From contig CAMPDV010000196.1 in NCBI GenBank assembly GCA_946699065.1, forward strand, positions 124,001-188,000: a stretch of DNA of 64,000 nucleotides, given 5' to 3'. Position 1 is the stretch's first letter, and the number at the start of each line of letters is the position of its first letter. Below are positions 22,051-35,093 of this stretch, piece by piece. The DNA comes from Loxodes magnus. Its lineage: Eukaryota; Ciliophora; Karyorelictea; Loxodida; Loxodidae. The translations under genes were made by a program, and so were the position numbers. The notes beneath the pieces are model-generated. The model was not told where the DNA came from and did not search any database. It saw only the letters and a list, made by a program, of their open reading frames with translations.

Positions 22051-24943
22051 AATTATCTTATTCAAAAACTATATTCATTAAGCAAATTATACTTAATACT
22101 TCTTATTTTCTATGATTCATAAAAGTTAAAATTAAGTCTTAAATCATAATTAAGAATAGAAATCAAAGTTCTAAGTAAGTCAAAAAAATAAATTACTTTA
22201 TATGCTTAATTTCTAAAAACTAAATAAGGATAGAGAGATAAGGAAATTTAATTTAAACAAAGGAGATTAATATTACAATGTGCTGGCTAATAGGTATATC
22301 TAATTGTGGATAACTGCTTAAGATTTTAAAAAGAAAAATCATTATTTCAAATAAAAAGTGTGATGAATACAGTAAAACAACTTAACTTTAAATAAAAATG
22401 CTTATAAATAATAACCCTCTATCAATTTTAAAGCAATAAGTCGGAAAACGAATACCTTATAACATAATATGATAATAACTATTATAAAGTGTGACTTAAA
22501 ATAAAATATTTTATATATCGTTAATAAAAGCAAATATTTAAATTATCCAAATTAAGGATTTCATTGAAAGCAATTTTTATCATGCTAAAATAAAAATTTT
22601 CAAAAGTATACTTCGATTTTCAATTGATGAATCCTTAAAGGTTTAAAAAAAGAATTTTTTAAGTACGATCTTAGTTGAATCAATATGAATATAACTAAAA
22701 TTAATTAATTTTATAAAATAAGAAAATCACAATTGATTAATGAAAATAAGATTTATTATTCAATTAAATTTACTTTAATAACAATAACTAATAAAGCTAT
22801 TCCAAATAGATTTAATTGGATGCTTATATTAATAGCTCTGTTTAAAATTCTATAATTTATATAGATTATCATTAAGAAACTCTAATTTTCTTATAGAATC
22901 TTATGCAATATCTAAAATTTTAAATAGCTTCATTTCGATTTTAGCAATTTTGCAAGAGATCTTAAAGTTTAGACTTCTAATTTTCAGTAGGAACTTAAAT
23001 TTTATATAAGCTAAAATAAATTTATTATCTACTAGTCTTATAACTTATTAAAATAACAATGAGTTAGTTATTTTATCCAACTAAAAAAGACTTTTATATT
23101 ATAGATAGGTCTTAGATTTAGTTAGTATACTTATTAGATAATATGTTTAAATCAAAAGTATAAGAGCATAATTCTAAAAAGATTATTATAACTATTTACT
23201 TCTTCTTATTATTCAATTCACTGTTAATTATTTTGCTACAATGAGATAACAATTTTCTATCTTTATTTTAGATTTTCTTATATCCCCCTTTTTATTTATC
23301 AATAATAGTCTCATAACAGTTAATTTAAATCTAGTATCTTTTTTAATTTCTATGAATGTATAGTAATCTTTATTGATTGATATTTCATAGATATTTTAAG
23401 TTTATTTCGTTATATAAAACAACAATAAGATAACTATAAATATTCTCTTTATAGCTTCGTTTTCCTCCACGAACCAATAAATAAACATTTCTAAATTTTT
23501 TAAATTTGCTAGCTTTCCTATTAAATAGAATACTTACAAACCCCTAATAATTTTAATTAATTAAAGACTTTAAATCAAATGCAAAATTTAAATCACATTT
23601 TGATAGTTTGATAATGAAAAGTTAACTAATAGATTAATAAAATACTAAAGGATCTACTTTAACTTTCCCTTTTTATGAAATTATTTAATCAAGCTTTAAA
23701 ATTTTGATTTTATAGTATCTTAGATATTTAAAAAGCAAGGAGTATGAATAAACTTATCCATTAAAGATTTTTATTTCCTGCTTTATCTAATTTTAATATA
23801 TTGATAATTGAAAAGGGCTAACTATCTCTCTAGCTATAATTTGATGCTTCAAAAGGAATCAAAATTAGCTAATATGTGTTTTTAAAGATTTGTAATGCAG
23901 TTAAACTAAAATCTAGCATTCCTTTATAAAGATTTATTATAATAGTAATACAGTTAATAATATCCTTTCAAATAAAAAAGATATCTCTTAGCTTTATTTT
24001 CACACTATATTGCCTCAAATCATGTATAAAAAAGGAAAGGATTTTAGATTAAGTTAATAGAAAGTAAAAGTAGATCTGAAGTATAATAAAAGAATCTATT
24101 TAGCTGTTCATATTTGAATAATAAGAAGTAAGTTACTAGTAGTTAATATAATGAATTAAATTCCTAAGCTATATAATAAGCATGCTTAGATTAATTATAT
24201 CTATATTAAGCAGTAAACATTACTCACATGCTAGAGTTCTATTGTTACTAATACATGGTTTTTATATTTACTTACTAGAGTGAAAAACATAACTTGCTAT
24301 TATTGGAGAACTTACCTTATTATTAAATTTAGGAATAAAAGTAAAAGAGTCAAAAGAAATTTTAATATGAAACTTATCTAATAAAATGCTATAAATATCT
24401 ATGAAAACCCATCATTAATTATAGATAATAAATTTAAAATTGTTAATTTCAAGACTGGAAGCACTTTTCTTAGTTAAAAACTGAAAAAATAGTAGTCTTT
24501 CTAGTAAAAAAGAAACATAAGCAAAATCTAAAAAGTATTTATAAGTATTCAAAAAAGTGCTAATCTATAAAATAAAGAAAATGCTTTATAATTTTAATTT
24601 TTATTGTAAAGCAAATGAATAAACTTAAAACCCTTAAAAATCTATAGAAGTTAATAAATTGAAAGAAGGAATATAAAGAGAGATCTATAAAGAAAATATT
24701 TTACTTTAAAATATAATTTACACTTAAACAAAAAATAAGCTATACTTACACTTTGATTTAACTAAGTTAAGTATATTAAATAAGCTAAAAAATAGAGAAA
24801 AGATAACTAACTAATTAAAGTAGAATTAGTTGCTTTAACTAGAATAATAAGAAGCAAAGCTAGTTATTGACTAGCGCCTTTATAAAGCTAAAGCTGCATA
24901 TTAAATTATATTATCTTAAATTTTTAGTTTCTTGCATATTAAA
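22051..24943. other. Long AT-rich intergenic region
   Basis: About 2.9 kb in which I see no frame with protein-like composition, no RNA gene and no mobile-element motif. Confidence 0.35.
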
Positions 24944-26728
24944 ATGGTAGAATAGGAAATTCCTTTACTACTAGTAGAACCTAGAGAAAATATTAGAGAT
25001 AATGATTATGATGCTTTACTTCAAACTCTTGTGGCTATGGGATTTGAACTTGGCCAAGCTCAAAGGTTTTTATAAGTTAACCCTTAGTCGATTTAGAACA
25101 AAAATTTCGAATAGAAAATTGAGATTATTATTAATGAACTAATATAAGATAATAATGGACTATATTCCCACTACTTTGTTCCTATGTAAGCAGGATGAGG
25201 AAGCATTAAGCAGAGGCTATTAAAGAAAAACGCAACTCCAGACCAGCTATGCTTCATATGCGAAGATTTAGATTATCTACATAAAAACATAGAAAGCCAA
25301 AATAAGATCCAAAGAATAAGTTCTAGATTTTAATAGCAAGAATTAACTGATGAATTGCCTCTCCTTGAGCTTCAATAAAGTAGAAGTTTAAGCTTATAAA
25401 AATAAATTTCTATTCTAAATGTAGATAATTAACGTAAAACTCAATAAATTATCCTACCTAAGTTATAAAAACTAATTTCTGCACGTGAGTAACTAGAAGA
25501 ATAAAAAATAGAGATAATAAGTTAAAATAAAGAGGATGTTTTTGATTAAAATGGAAAACTGCTAAAAAATCCTTTCAAGTAATAGCAAGAAGATTAACAG
25601 TGCTATGTTTGCTTTTTAGAAACCAAAAATTAAACCAACTGTAATCATCCTATTTGTTTAAATTGTTTGTATAACCATTGCAAAACAAAAATAAATGATG
25701 GAAAAGCAGTCGATTTGAAATGCCCTGTATATTTATGTGAAAGAGAAATAGAATCTCACTAAGTAGAATATTTGCTAAATAAATATGAAAAAGACTTATT
25801 AGTAAAGTATAAAAAGTTTTTGCTATAGAATTAGATAGATTTAAACCCTAATATGAAATGATGTCCCTATGCTAACTGTAATGGCTATGTGAATAAATTA
25901 GACTTTCATAAAGGAAAATATAGATTTCCTTGTGTGGTATGTCCTCAATGCTAAAAATAATTCTGCTTTGATTGTTAAATTCCTTATCATGAAGGTAAAT
26001 CATGTAAACAGTCTTTATAGAAGCAATTTATGTAATATAAGAAGAGTAAAAATGTAAAATAATGTCCTAAGTGTAGATCAGACATAGAGAAGAATGATGG
26101 TTGTAATCATATGACTTGCATAAAATGTGAACACTAATTTTGCTGACTATGTTTGTAGAATTATACTTTTGATCATTTTTAAAGACCTTGATATGAGGGA
26201 GGATGTTAATAGTATGGTAATTTTAAATGGCACTGTTTAAGAAGTTTATCTTGCTGTTTTAGATGTTTTGGAGCAAAATGTTGTAAAATATTTTGTTTAA
26301 TTTTGAAGATAATCGGAATAATAATACTGGCTCCTCTATGCTTAGTATTGGCGATTGTATTTGGCCCAGCTGTAATTATTAATATAGATTTTTGTTGTAT
26401 CAAATTTTGGAAGTGGAAATGGATGCATATGGTTTTTCTAATAAGCTATTTTATTTTTAGTGGTAGTAATTCTAACTCCTTTCTTTTATGCTTTCATTAT
26501 AGTATTTGGTCCAGCAGTAATTTTTTATTTTAGACATGATTTACTTACTAATTTTGCCAAAAAAGTTACTATGACTGTGGTTTGAGTACTTTTTGTGGTG
26601 GTGTTTGCCTTTTTATAGCAATTTTGATAGTTACTCCATTAGTATATGCAGCAATCTTAATAGGTTTAGTATTCGGACTCTTAATAGGTTGCTGCGTTTT
26701 GACTATAAAATTTTGTAGAGGATAGTGA
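24944..26728 (+). CDS. RBR-type (RING-IBR-RING) E3 ubiquitin ligase, membrane-anchored
   Basis: Transfers ubiquitin through a catalytic Cys in the second RING. Unspliced, the frame from ATG 24944 to TGA 26726-26728 gives 594 residues. An N-terminal UBA-like helix bundle (about 22-50, with LVAMGFELGQAQRFL) is followed by a Gln-rich linker. RING1 is CYVCLLETKN...CNHPICLNCLYNHC...CPVYLC (about 217-265). The IBR contains MKWCPYANCNGYV and CPQCQKQFCFDC. RING2 is QCPKCRSDIEKNDGCNHMTC with HQFCWLC. The C-terminus is hydrophobic with IIILAPLCLVLAIVFGPAVI and ILIVTPLVYAAILIGLVFG. Between them (about 26455-26570) another frame gives the similar VVVILTPFFYAFIIVFGPAV, so one or two short introns may be removed; I could not place them. 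TGA encodes Trp in MKWCPY, FCWLC and RPWYEGG. Confidence 0.88.
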
Positions 26729-26824
26729 GCTATAAATATTTACACTTACTTTACTAATACATTTTTACTATTTTTTATTAACTTTTAGATTTTATCCTTT
26801 ATTAGCATAATTTATTCTATTCAT

Positions 26825-29642
26825 ATCAAACTAGTTTAACTAATTTTATAAATAGAATACTTTATTTTATTTACTTACTTGGTAAATTCCTTAATGCTAG
26901 CTAAAGCGAAGGTTATAATATTAATTTATTTAATATTAGTACTTCATCAAAAGCTTTAAATGCTGATCCTTTGGAATAATTTAAATTTTCTATGTTTTTC
27001 TTTAATTTATCATATAGATTGACTAATTAACAAAATTTCTGAATTAAGAGTTATGAGGATCTTAAAAAGAACGGAGTCTTTAAAAATGATTTTAGATCAT
27101 CAGAATAAATTAAAATTTAACGAATTTTTGAGTTCTTGTCCCGATATTATTTGTTAACTTTTACAAAGGACATTTTATTCTTTCATCATTCTAAACAAAA
27201 ATTTTAAATTTATGATTAAGATTTCTTCTCATTTCTAGAAATAGAAATCATTTGATGTAAAAATCTTTGTGTTATGCTTTTTACTACTAAGTTCGTTTCA
27301 TTTTCTTTCTATTAGAAATGAATCTATATCTAATATTTTAACCAACTGATTATTAAAAAATTGTTTCTAGCTTTTTTCTAACTAATAAGCTATCTATTTT
27401 CCGTTTTTAGTATTAAATTTTAGATATAATCGCCTATTTGTAAATTCTAGCGACAAAATTATTAAGAAACTAATTTTTTGTTCTAAAAGTTCCTAAAACT
27501 ATTAATTTACCTTTTAATAAATGTAGTTACTTTATCTTTCTACTTCTAGATAGTTTTTTAATTTTTTCCTTGTTGTAAATAAAATATAACTCATATGAGG
27601 TTAATTTTACTATTTTTAGAAAAACTTTCTTAACTTCAATACCAATTTTTACTTCTAACTTCAAACAAATATTATTAACTTTTTTGCTTTAAATAAAGGA
27701 AAAAAAAAGATATTAATGTGAATTTTTTGGTACTTAATTCAAATATTAAGGGAATTATTTTACTGCTTAGACCAAATTTTTATAATTGAGACTAATTAAT
27801 CGATAATCAAAATATTTAGCTTAAATCTTATTTAAAATAAAAAGAAATAAATGCAAATATTTCTGAAATTATGTTTTTATTATTTCTATATAAAGCATTT
27901 TTAATATTATTAAATATCCTTAATTATAAGCTTTTTTATCTAAATCATCTAAAAGGAATGGATTATCTAATACGTTTATTTTAAATATGTACTAAGATTT
28001 TTTTACTTCATCTCTATTGGTGTTTTTTACCTTGCATAGTTTTTTTCACGGTTTCTTCAATAAAATATTGTTAGATGATCTATCATTTAAAATAAGATTG
28101 TGCTTATTATTAGGCTTCAAAACTTCTCAATAACAATTATTTTTAATAACTTAATTTAATCTTTCAAATAAATTGTAAATTTGGACTATCAATTACATAC
28201 AAAAAAGATATGTATTTTAGACTAATTAACTTCTTCGCTTTTATACTAAGCGATTAAAAGATATGAGCTAGTAAAATAAATTAAATAGCATACAAATAAT
28301 GAATTATTGTTCATTTTCTCTATAGTGATTTCTCTGAAAACTAGATACTCGAGCTTCTTCCTTTCTTTTTTTTACACTCACTTTTTATGTATAGTTTTTG
28401 AGTTCTACTAAACTTTTACTTCTAATACCGTCCTTTACTATCAATTAAATCCTTATAATCTTAATATTCTGAGTTTTATTTACGTTAATGCTGAATGTAG
28501 CTACCTGAATCATTCTACTGCAAGCTCTTATTCTTTTTAAAGCTTGTTTAATTTCCTCGATTCGAATTTTATGCAGATTTAATCAGAATAGAGTTCTCTA
28601 TTAAATCTTCAAGTCTTTTTATTTTATCCATACTCTTTTATAGTTGATTTTGTATTTTATTGAAATATCCACCATAAGCATCCTAATCAACTTCAATTTA
28701 TGGTTATTAAAATTGATTAAATTATTGTTCTTGGTTCTGAATGTTTTAAATATATTTTGCATCTTACTATTTACTTTTATTCTCCTCTTCTTCTTTAATC
28801 CTTTAATTGCTTACTCACTAATTTTTTTCAAAGTTTATTGTCTTTTAAGGTGAAGTAATTTACTCATTTAGCTAGAAATCTTGCAAACCAAAATTGTTCT
28901 GATTTAGAACTTGGTTATGAAAAGAGTTCTGCAAGGAAGAGAATTGGTTATGTTCTTTTTGATTTTTTTGCATTTAATCAGTTTATAGTTAGGACTGTAG
29001 ATTTTTATCCATAAGGCTAGAAGTTTACAGAAGAAAGTTACTATTATTGCTTAAACATCCATTTAACTTGTTTTATATCTTCTAATTCTCAAATTTGAGA
29101 ATATTTATCTATATTTCGTTTGTTTGTAGCTAATCCTTGAGAGTTGCATTCTGCTGTTATAAGTTTTCAACTTGATCCTTTAGTTACTAAATCTGTATAT
29201 TTTTGTTTTGAACTGTCTTTTAAAGCTATTTGATTATATCAAAAAAATCATCTATCTTGCTTGAAATTTCTTGATTTTAAAGCATTTTTATCACTATATT
29301 CAATTTAAATATAATAGCTAGAGGCTTAAGCATTAAATTTGAAATAAGTTTCATAAAATGAAAGCAAGAAATATCTAGTTTCAAAGCTTCTTTTGTTAAT
29401 GGTCTTTTAATTACCCTATAGTTACTAATTGCAATATTTATTTATTAGTATCTTAAATAGCAAGTTAACTTTTATAATTCTAGCTATCTAAAGCTTTACA
29501 TTTCAATTTATGTTTATGTTATGTGTATGATCTCCTAAATAATTGTCTTTCGTTTACTTTTTCAAATTTATTTTAAGGAATGTAAGTATTTTCTTTAGTT
29601 TAGGTATTATGATTTTAACTTGTTGATAACTAAGATTTGCAT
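26825..29642 (-). CDS. Large coiled-coil protein, unrecognised family
   Basis: One frame runs from an ATG at 29642 to about 28300 (some 440 codons), with a clear coiled coil near 29100-29230 (QIQQLKDQVENLQQQNATLK and following). A Gln/Asn/Ser-rich segment follows (FNQFQQPQIEVDQDAYGGYF, then MDKIKRLEDLIENSIL). TGA at 28815-28817 lies in frame and appears to be read as Trp, because the same frame stays protein-like after it. Below about 28300 the best frame changes, to EVLKPNNKHNLILNDRSS and NPFLLDDLDKKAYNQGYL and finally KSFLKTPFFLRSSQLLIQKF. At least two short introns are therefore likely, unplaced. The last frame ends at TGA 26825-26827, 97 bp from the convergent RBR gene. No known domain was recognised. 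Confidence 0.6.
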
Positions 29643-31231
29643 TTATAGATGGGATTTATTTAATAATTATAATGCTTTAGTTAACTATTTGTCTTATATT
29701 TATTAGCAAGTTACCTGAAATTTATTTATATATAGATATTGTAAAATTAAGTTTATATTTAGCAAATTATGATAGATGCTTATCAGTTAAATTTGAATTC
29801 TCAATTTGTTTATTTAACGATTCCTTTGATTGAAAGTTAAATAATAAAATTAAAAAAATAGACTCATACAGTTGACTTGTTTATAAGTACTACAGAATTA
29901 TATATCCAAACAATCTACTTTTACTACTGAGATTTAATAAAATCTTCATAATATCAATTTATATACCAAGCAATACTAAGAATTTATGACTCATTTGATT
30001 ATAAAGTGTCTTATATTTTCTGAATCTAATAAGTATTTAGTATATAAGAGATTTCTCTCTTATTGATATCTCATATTTTTACTTATAAGAAGTCAATTAC
30101 TTGTTAAGGTTTTTGATTATCATGTCTATTATTTTTAGCTATCAGTTTCTACTTTCCATTAAGTTTGAACTAGTCAATCCATCCTAAATAGAGAAATAAA
30201 ATACTTATTTAAGAGATAGGAAGTTTGATATCTTTTAGTTATATAAAGATAATTTAAACTTGCTAAAGTTTGGTTAATTAACATTTAAATTATACTATGA
30301 TTCAGCGAATTTTAGCTAACGTTTGATTATAATTATATACACTACAAAGCTAGTTTTCATTTCATTATCTCAACAGTCAATTCTCTTATTCCTGCTTTTT
30401 ATTTACTCCAAGCTAGAAAAATTAACTTTTTAATGAGACATTTTACTATAAACTCTCCTTTTTGTCTATAAAGCTTTAATTACTTACTTCTTTAGTTTTT
30501 AGGAAATGAAAAGAAAAAATTCTAAAAATAAAGTTCTAAAGTATTATTATATTAGCTTTAGTTAGCTAAGCATACAATTGTTTTAATTTAAAAGCTTTGA
30601 TTGATCAAAGAATTGTTAACTTACTTTTGATTATTATCAAATTGTGCTAAATTCACTTTGAAAAGAAATTATGATAGCCAGTCTAAAGTTTAATTAGAGA
30701 CTTTTTATTTAGAAAGAACTAGCTTTACCATAGAATTATTAAGAATAATTAAATTAAATTGCTTCTTTTAAAAGTGAAACTGCTAAATCACACCTTCTGA
30801 GAAGATTATTCTGAAAGTGAATAATTCTTGATCATAGTGAGATGTTTTATACTAACTTGGTGGAATTAATGCTTTTGTTTACTAAGAAAATGAAAATTAA
30901 TGCTTTATTTCATATTCCAAATTTAAGTTCCCTTTCTCAAAAAATGCTAATATTGGATTCTCTTAACATTTCTATTAAGCTTCTAGAGATAAATGATATG
31001 CTTATCTGGTAATTTTCAATTATATCTATATCTTTTATTAATTAAGCTCTTCTTTAGACTATGCTAAGAATTTAAACTTAATTAGTTATTCCTGATTTAA
31101 AAGATCTAAGCTAAAACTATAAGAAGTACTTAAATAAGATTAAAGTGAATTATATTTAGAATAGAGTTTGCTAAATACTTTAAAGATAAGCCTTTCTATT
31201 ACAAACCTATTTTATATATTCCTTTATATTA
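29643..31231. other. Intergenic between coiled-coil gene and inverted repeat
   Basis: AT-rich, with no convincing frame. It ends where similarity to the left repeat arm begins, near 31232. Confidence 0.35.
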
Positions 31232-31537
31232 GATCCCTTATTTCCTAGTATAAGGAACTTCTGCTTAAAACATAAATTTTTAGCTTAAGAATTTTCTTAA
31301 AATAAGCTAGCTAAATAGTTTAAAATAGCAGCATTAAATGAAAAAAGTATGAAAATATAAGAATAATTATAAATAAGAAGCTAACTTCTAAAGACTTAGT
31401 AATGAATAGAGATATTGAGTTTAAGTAATAAAACAGTAGTTTAAAATTAAATTTCTAGTTTATAAGTTAATTTATTAATTTACTACTATTTATTTCCTCT
31501 ATTTTCACTTTTTATAATTTAAATTTAATAGCTTAAA

Positions 31538-34500
31538 ATGGCTCAATAGAAAAAAGTAGGTGATTATACGCTTGACAAAGTTATAGGTTCAGGATAATTC
31601 GGGTCTGTTTATTCAGCTTGATCATTCAATAAAACTTGATAAGTTTAATGTAGAGTAGCTATAAAGTAAATAAGTAAAAGTAGGATAAATCAATAATAGC
31701 AGATTAGATTAGATTTAGAAAAAGATAACTTGATAAAGTTAAATTAGCACATTAACATTATTTAGCTTTTTGATGTTTTAGTAACTAGTAATAATTTTTA
31801 CATTGTAATGGAATTTTGTAATGGAGGGGATCTGAGAGCTTTTATGAAAAAAAATAATAACACATTCTAAGAATCTCAAGTTAAATTGATTTCAGCTCAA
31901 ATTCTAAATGGACTAAAGTTCTTAAGAGATAACTTTATACTTCATAGAGATATTAAACCTGAAAATATAATGATTCATAACTTCTAAAATTAATTAATTC
32001 TTAAAATAGCTGACTTAGGATTATCAAGAAAGCTGGCGAATGGAGAAATGGCTTCTACAATGTGTGGAACTCCTTTATACTCTGCTCCTGAAATTTTATT
32101 TGGTTAAAAATATGATTTTAAGGCAGATTTATGGTCATTTGGAATAATTGTTTACGAAATGCTTTTAGGTATTCTTCCTTATAACGCAACTTCGATACCA
32201 AGTCTTAAAAGGATGTTTTAAAATTAGATAATACCCTGAGAAGCATTATAACTATCCTAATAAGCCAAGGATTTCTTACAAAAGGTACTAGTAGTAGACT
32301 AAAATAGTCGCAGTGATATTTACGAATTATATGAGCATCCTTGAATATAGGAAGGAATTAGAGCTTTCAGAGATATTTAATCTTAATTTCCTAAAAAAGA
32401 AATTATAAACTAACCATAACAAAATTAGAACTAGCCTCTAAATACTACAGAAAACAACTCTTAAAATAGATAGTTCTAGAATTAATAGCTATAGAACCAA
32501 TATTAAAGCTGCTAAGTCTAGAATTAATATGGAGATTAGAGTAACCCTATATAAGGAAATAAGCAAATGTAATAGTAAATAAACTAATAATTTAATATAA
32601 GATAAGAAGTAACTAATCCTTAGTAATTAAATAAATAAAACTATAACTCTAATCCATTAAGAAGTAATTAAACAAGAGCTCTTAGTTCAAGTTAGCCAAT
32701 TAAATTAGTTTAATAATAGCAGTATTAAACATAACCTATTCAGAATCCAGCTAATTAATAGGATATAACTAACATATAAAATTAAGCCTGAATACAGAAC
32801 TATTAAAGTAATAATTAAAACTGTCAGATTCCAATAACTAACTAAAATAATTAATAATTACAAGCCTAATAAGAAAATTAGTTTAAACTTCCTAATAATT
32901 TAACTTAACCAATAAACAAATAACCAGCGCTCAATTAGAATTAAGAATAGAATAATACTATCCAATAACAGTAAAGACTAAACTTAAATAACTAGCAAAA
33001 CTATTAACTTTAATATAATTCTAATATCAACTAAAATACCTTTAAAGTATAGAATCAGTAAATAAGCACATAATAGATATAACCTCTTAATTAAGAGTAA
33101 TCAATTAAATAAGCTTAATAATAATATTAAACATAGCCTATTAAAGCATTTTAACTACAACCAAATATAACTATCCAATAACAATAAAGCCTAAACTTAA
33201 ACAATTAGTAAAACTATTAACTTTAATATAATTCTAATATCAACTAAAATACCTTTAAAGTATAGAATCAGTAAATAAGCACATAATAAATATAACCTCT
33301 TAATTATGAGTAATCAATTAAATAAGTTTAATAATAACATTAAACATAGCCTATTAAAGCATTTTAACTACAACCAAATATAACTACCCAATAACAATAA
33401 AGCCTAAACTTAAACAATTAGTAAAACCATTAATTTTAATATAATCCTAATATCAACTTTAATACCTTTCAAGTTTAAACTTAAATTAAAGACTAAGCAA
33501 TTTACTAAAATTAAATTTAAGTAAAAGCGTAAAACTAATCTGATAGTCAATCAAGATAGAGACAGTTTGAAAATTAATAATAATAGTATAATATAAATTA
33601 TATGCAAAATGTACCAACATCTTAAGCTAATTATGAAATTAAAACTTAATAATAAGTCTAATTTAACATTCCGCCAACTAATCCTAAGTTTTCTTAAGAA
33701 AGGTAAACCTAATGGAATATTTAATAGCAGCAAAACTTAAATCCTAATTACGCTATTTAATCAAATACAACTATATAAAATCAAAGCTAACCATCTAACA
33801 CTCTAAATTACAATATTCCTTAAGGAAGATCTATCTAGAAAATCGTATTTTCTCGTTCAGACCCAGTTTAGTACTAAATTCAAGAAAAAGTAAATAAAGA
33901 TATTTAGATTATTTTAGATTAAATAAAGAATTAAACTTGGAGTTATAAAAGTGTATTGAAAATAGCTGAATAAGGTAGTTTGCTCTAAAAGATAGATAGA
34001 AATTTTACAATCAACTTATAGTTTTCTTTATTAATGTACTAAAGGGCTTTCTCTTCTATTTTAGAAGTAATAAAGAAAACACATATATGAATTAATAGTT
34101 AATAAAATTTAATACTACTTTAAGAGAAAAGCAAATAAGAATTAAATAGATGAATTATCTAATGTAACTCAAATTTAACTCTTTGGAAAAAATTAATGAA
34201 AGAGCAATAATTAGTTTTTTTCAGATCATCAGTTTTGCATAATGCTTTTAAGCCTTTGTACAAAGACTTCGAATTGTTCTTTAATAAATAAGTTATAGAG
34301 CTTCTCTTGAAACTAAACTAAATTGTTACAACTTATGAACATTTCCGAAGAGAAGATTAACTAATATACTAATTATATTAAATTCAAAAGATAATTTAAG
34401 ACGAAATTTATAGCTAAAATGTTAAAGTAAATAACGATACTAAAGAGAAAACTTATAACGAAAAATGGAGATAGATAGAACAACTACAGTAGCTGCTTAT

Positions 34501-34555
34501 ATCTAAAATGTAGAAAAACACCTATTTTTAGAATAAAGTTAGAAATGAAATGTGA
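31538..34555 (+). CDS. ULK/ATG1-like Ser/Thr protein kinase, copy 3 (intact)
   Basis: Uninterrupted frame of 3018 nt (1005 residues), ATG 31538 to TGA 34553-34555. The kinase domain covers about residues 8-275: [25 protein letters not shown] (Lys near 43), [10 protein letters not shown] (near 137), DLGLSRK (near 158), [28 protein letters not shown] and HPWIQ. The overall pattern resembles ATG1/ULK kinases, which act in autophagy and, in the ULK3/Fused branch, in cilia; which branch this belongs to is not shown. About 500 residues of Gln/Asn-rich low complexity follow, including three 71-residue repeat units. The C-terminal helical domain of about 220 residues is also kept in copy 1. Trp is coded by both TGG and TGA. 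Of the three copies this is the one with all kinase motifs and an open frame. Confidence 0.88.
32955..33480 (+). repeat. 213-bp coding minisatellite in kinase copy 3 (three units)
   Basis: The marker AATATCAACT recurs at 33023, 33236 and 33449, exactly 213 nt (71 codons) apart. The first two units are nearly identical and the third is diverged. The units encode Gln/Asn-rich sequence. Confidence 0.85.
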
Positions 34556-34560
34556 AACCT

Positions 34561-35093
34561 TTAAACTTATCTTTCTTTGTAATACATTACTTTAATAGAA
34601 ATAATTTAATTAAATATAATTAAGTGAGCTAGTTTAAATTTATAAATGTGAGTAAATAGAGTAAATAAATAATCGCTCTAAATAAATTAAACAAACAGCT
34701 TTATTATCCTAATTAGTTTAACCCATAAAAATACTCTAGAATTTCTTAAGTTCCAAACTCTTTTAATAAGCTTTAGAAAAGCTAATCTTAATTTAAATTT
34801 AGTAGATATAAATTTAGTATTATATTTTAAAACTTCATTAACTATTAACTCTCTTCCTTTATTAATAAAGCTTTCTACTAACATAAAGGAAGCTAAGTAG
34901 GAATAGTAGGTAGTTAAGTGAAATAAAATTGCTAGAATCATCTTTTGCTAAGCTTTAAATTTCCTTTTTTTGCTTAATTTTGAATAAGTTATAGTCAATC
35001 ATGCTCATTCTAGTCCTATATCTTATAATACCGCTTATCACCCATCCTCTTTTACGGCTTATCAGATCTGTAAGTTATTATTTATTATTTATA
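34561..35093. other. Intergenic between kinase copy 3 and short element C
   Basis: AT-rich. The minus strand has an 84-codon stretch free of any stop in the standard code (34687-34941). It lacks the TAA/TAG glutamine codons typical of genes here and shows no domain, so it is not called. Confidence 0.35.

Larger units (their letters stand above)
31232..34560. repeat. Right arm of the large inverted repeat
   Basis: Reverse complement of 14490-17950. Similarity starts at CCCTTATTTCC (31233 on) and stops just after the kinase stop codon, where the sequence becomes unlike both the LINE tail and the flank of copy 1. The arm carries the intact kinase copy 3. Confidence 0.85.

Noticed and set aside
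26825-28867. Alternative minus-strand frame from an ATG at 28867 with Lys/Ile-rich sequence
   Set aside because: The other frame from 29642 gives a clear coiled coil and disordered segments continuous through this region; the Lys/Ile-rich frame upstream of about 28300 is likely a shadow.
34687-34941. 84-codon minus-strand ORF with no stop in the standard code
   Set aside because: Genes here are full of TAA/TAG glutamine codons; a stretch lacking them is not evidence for coding, and no domain or homologue-like segment is visible.
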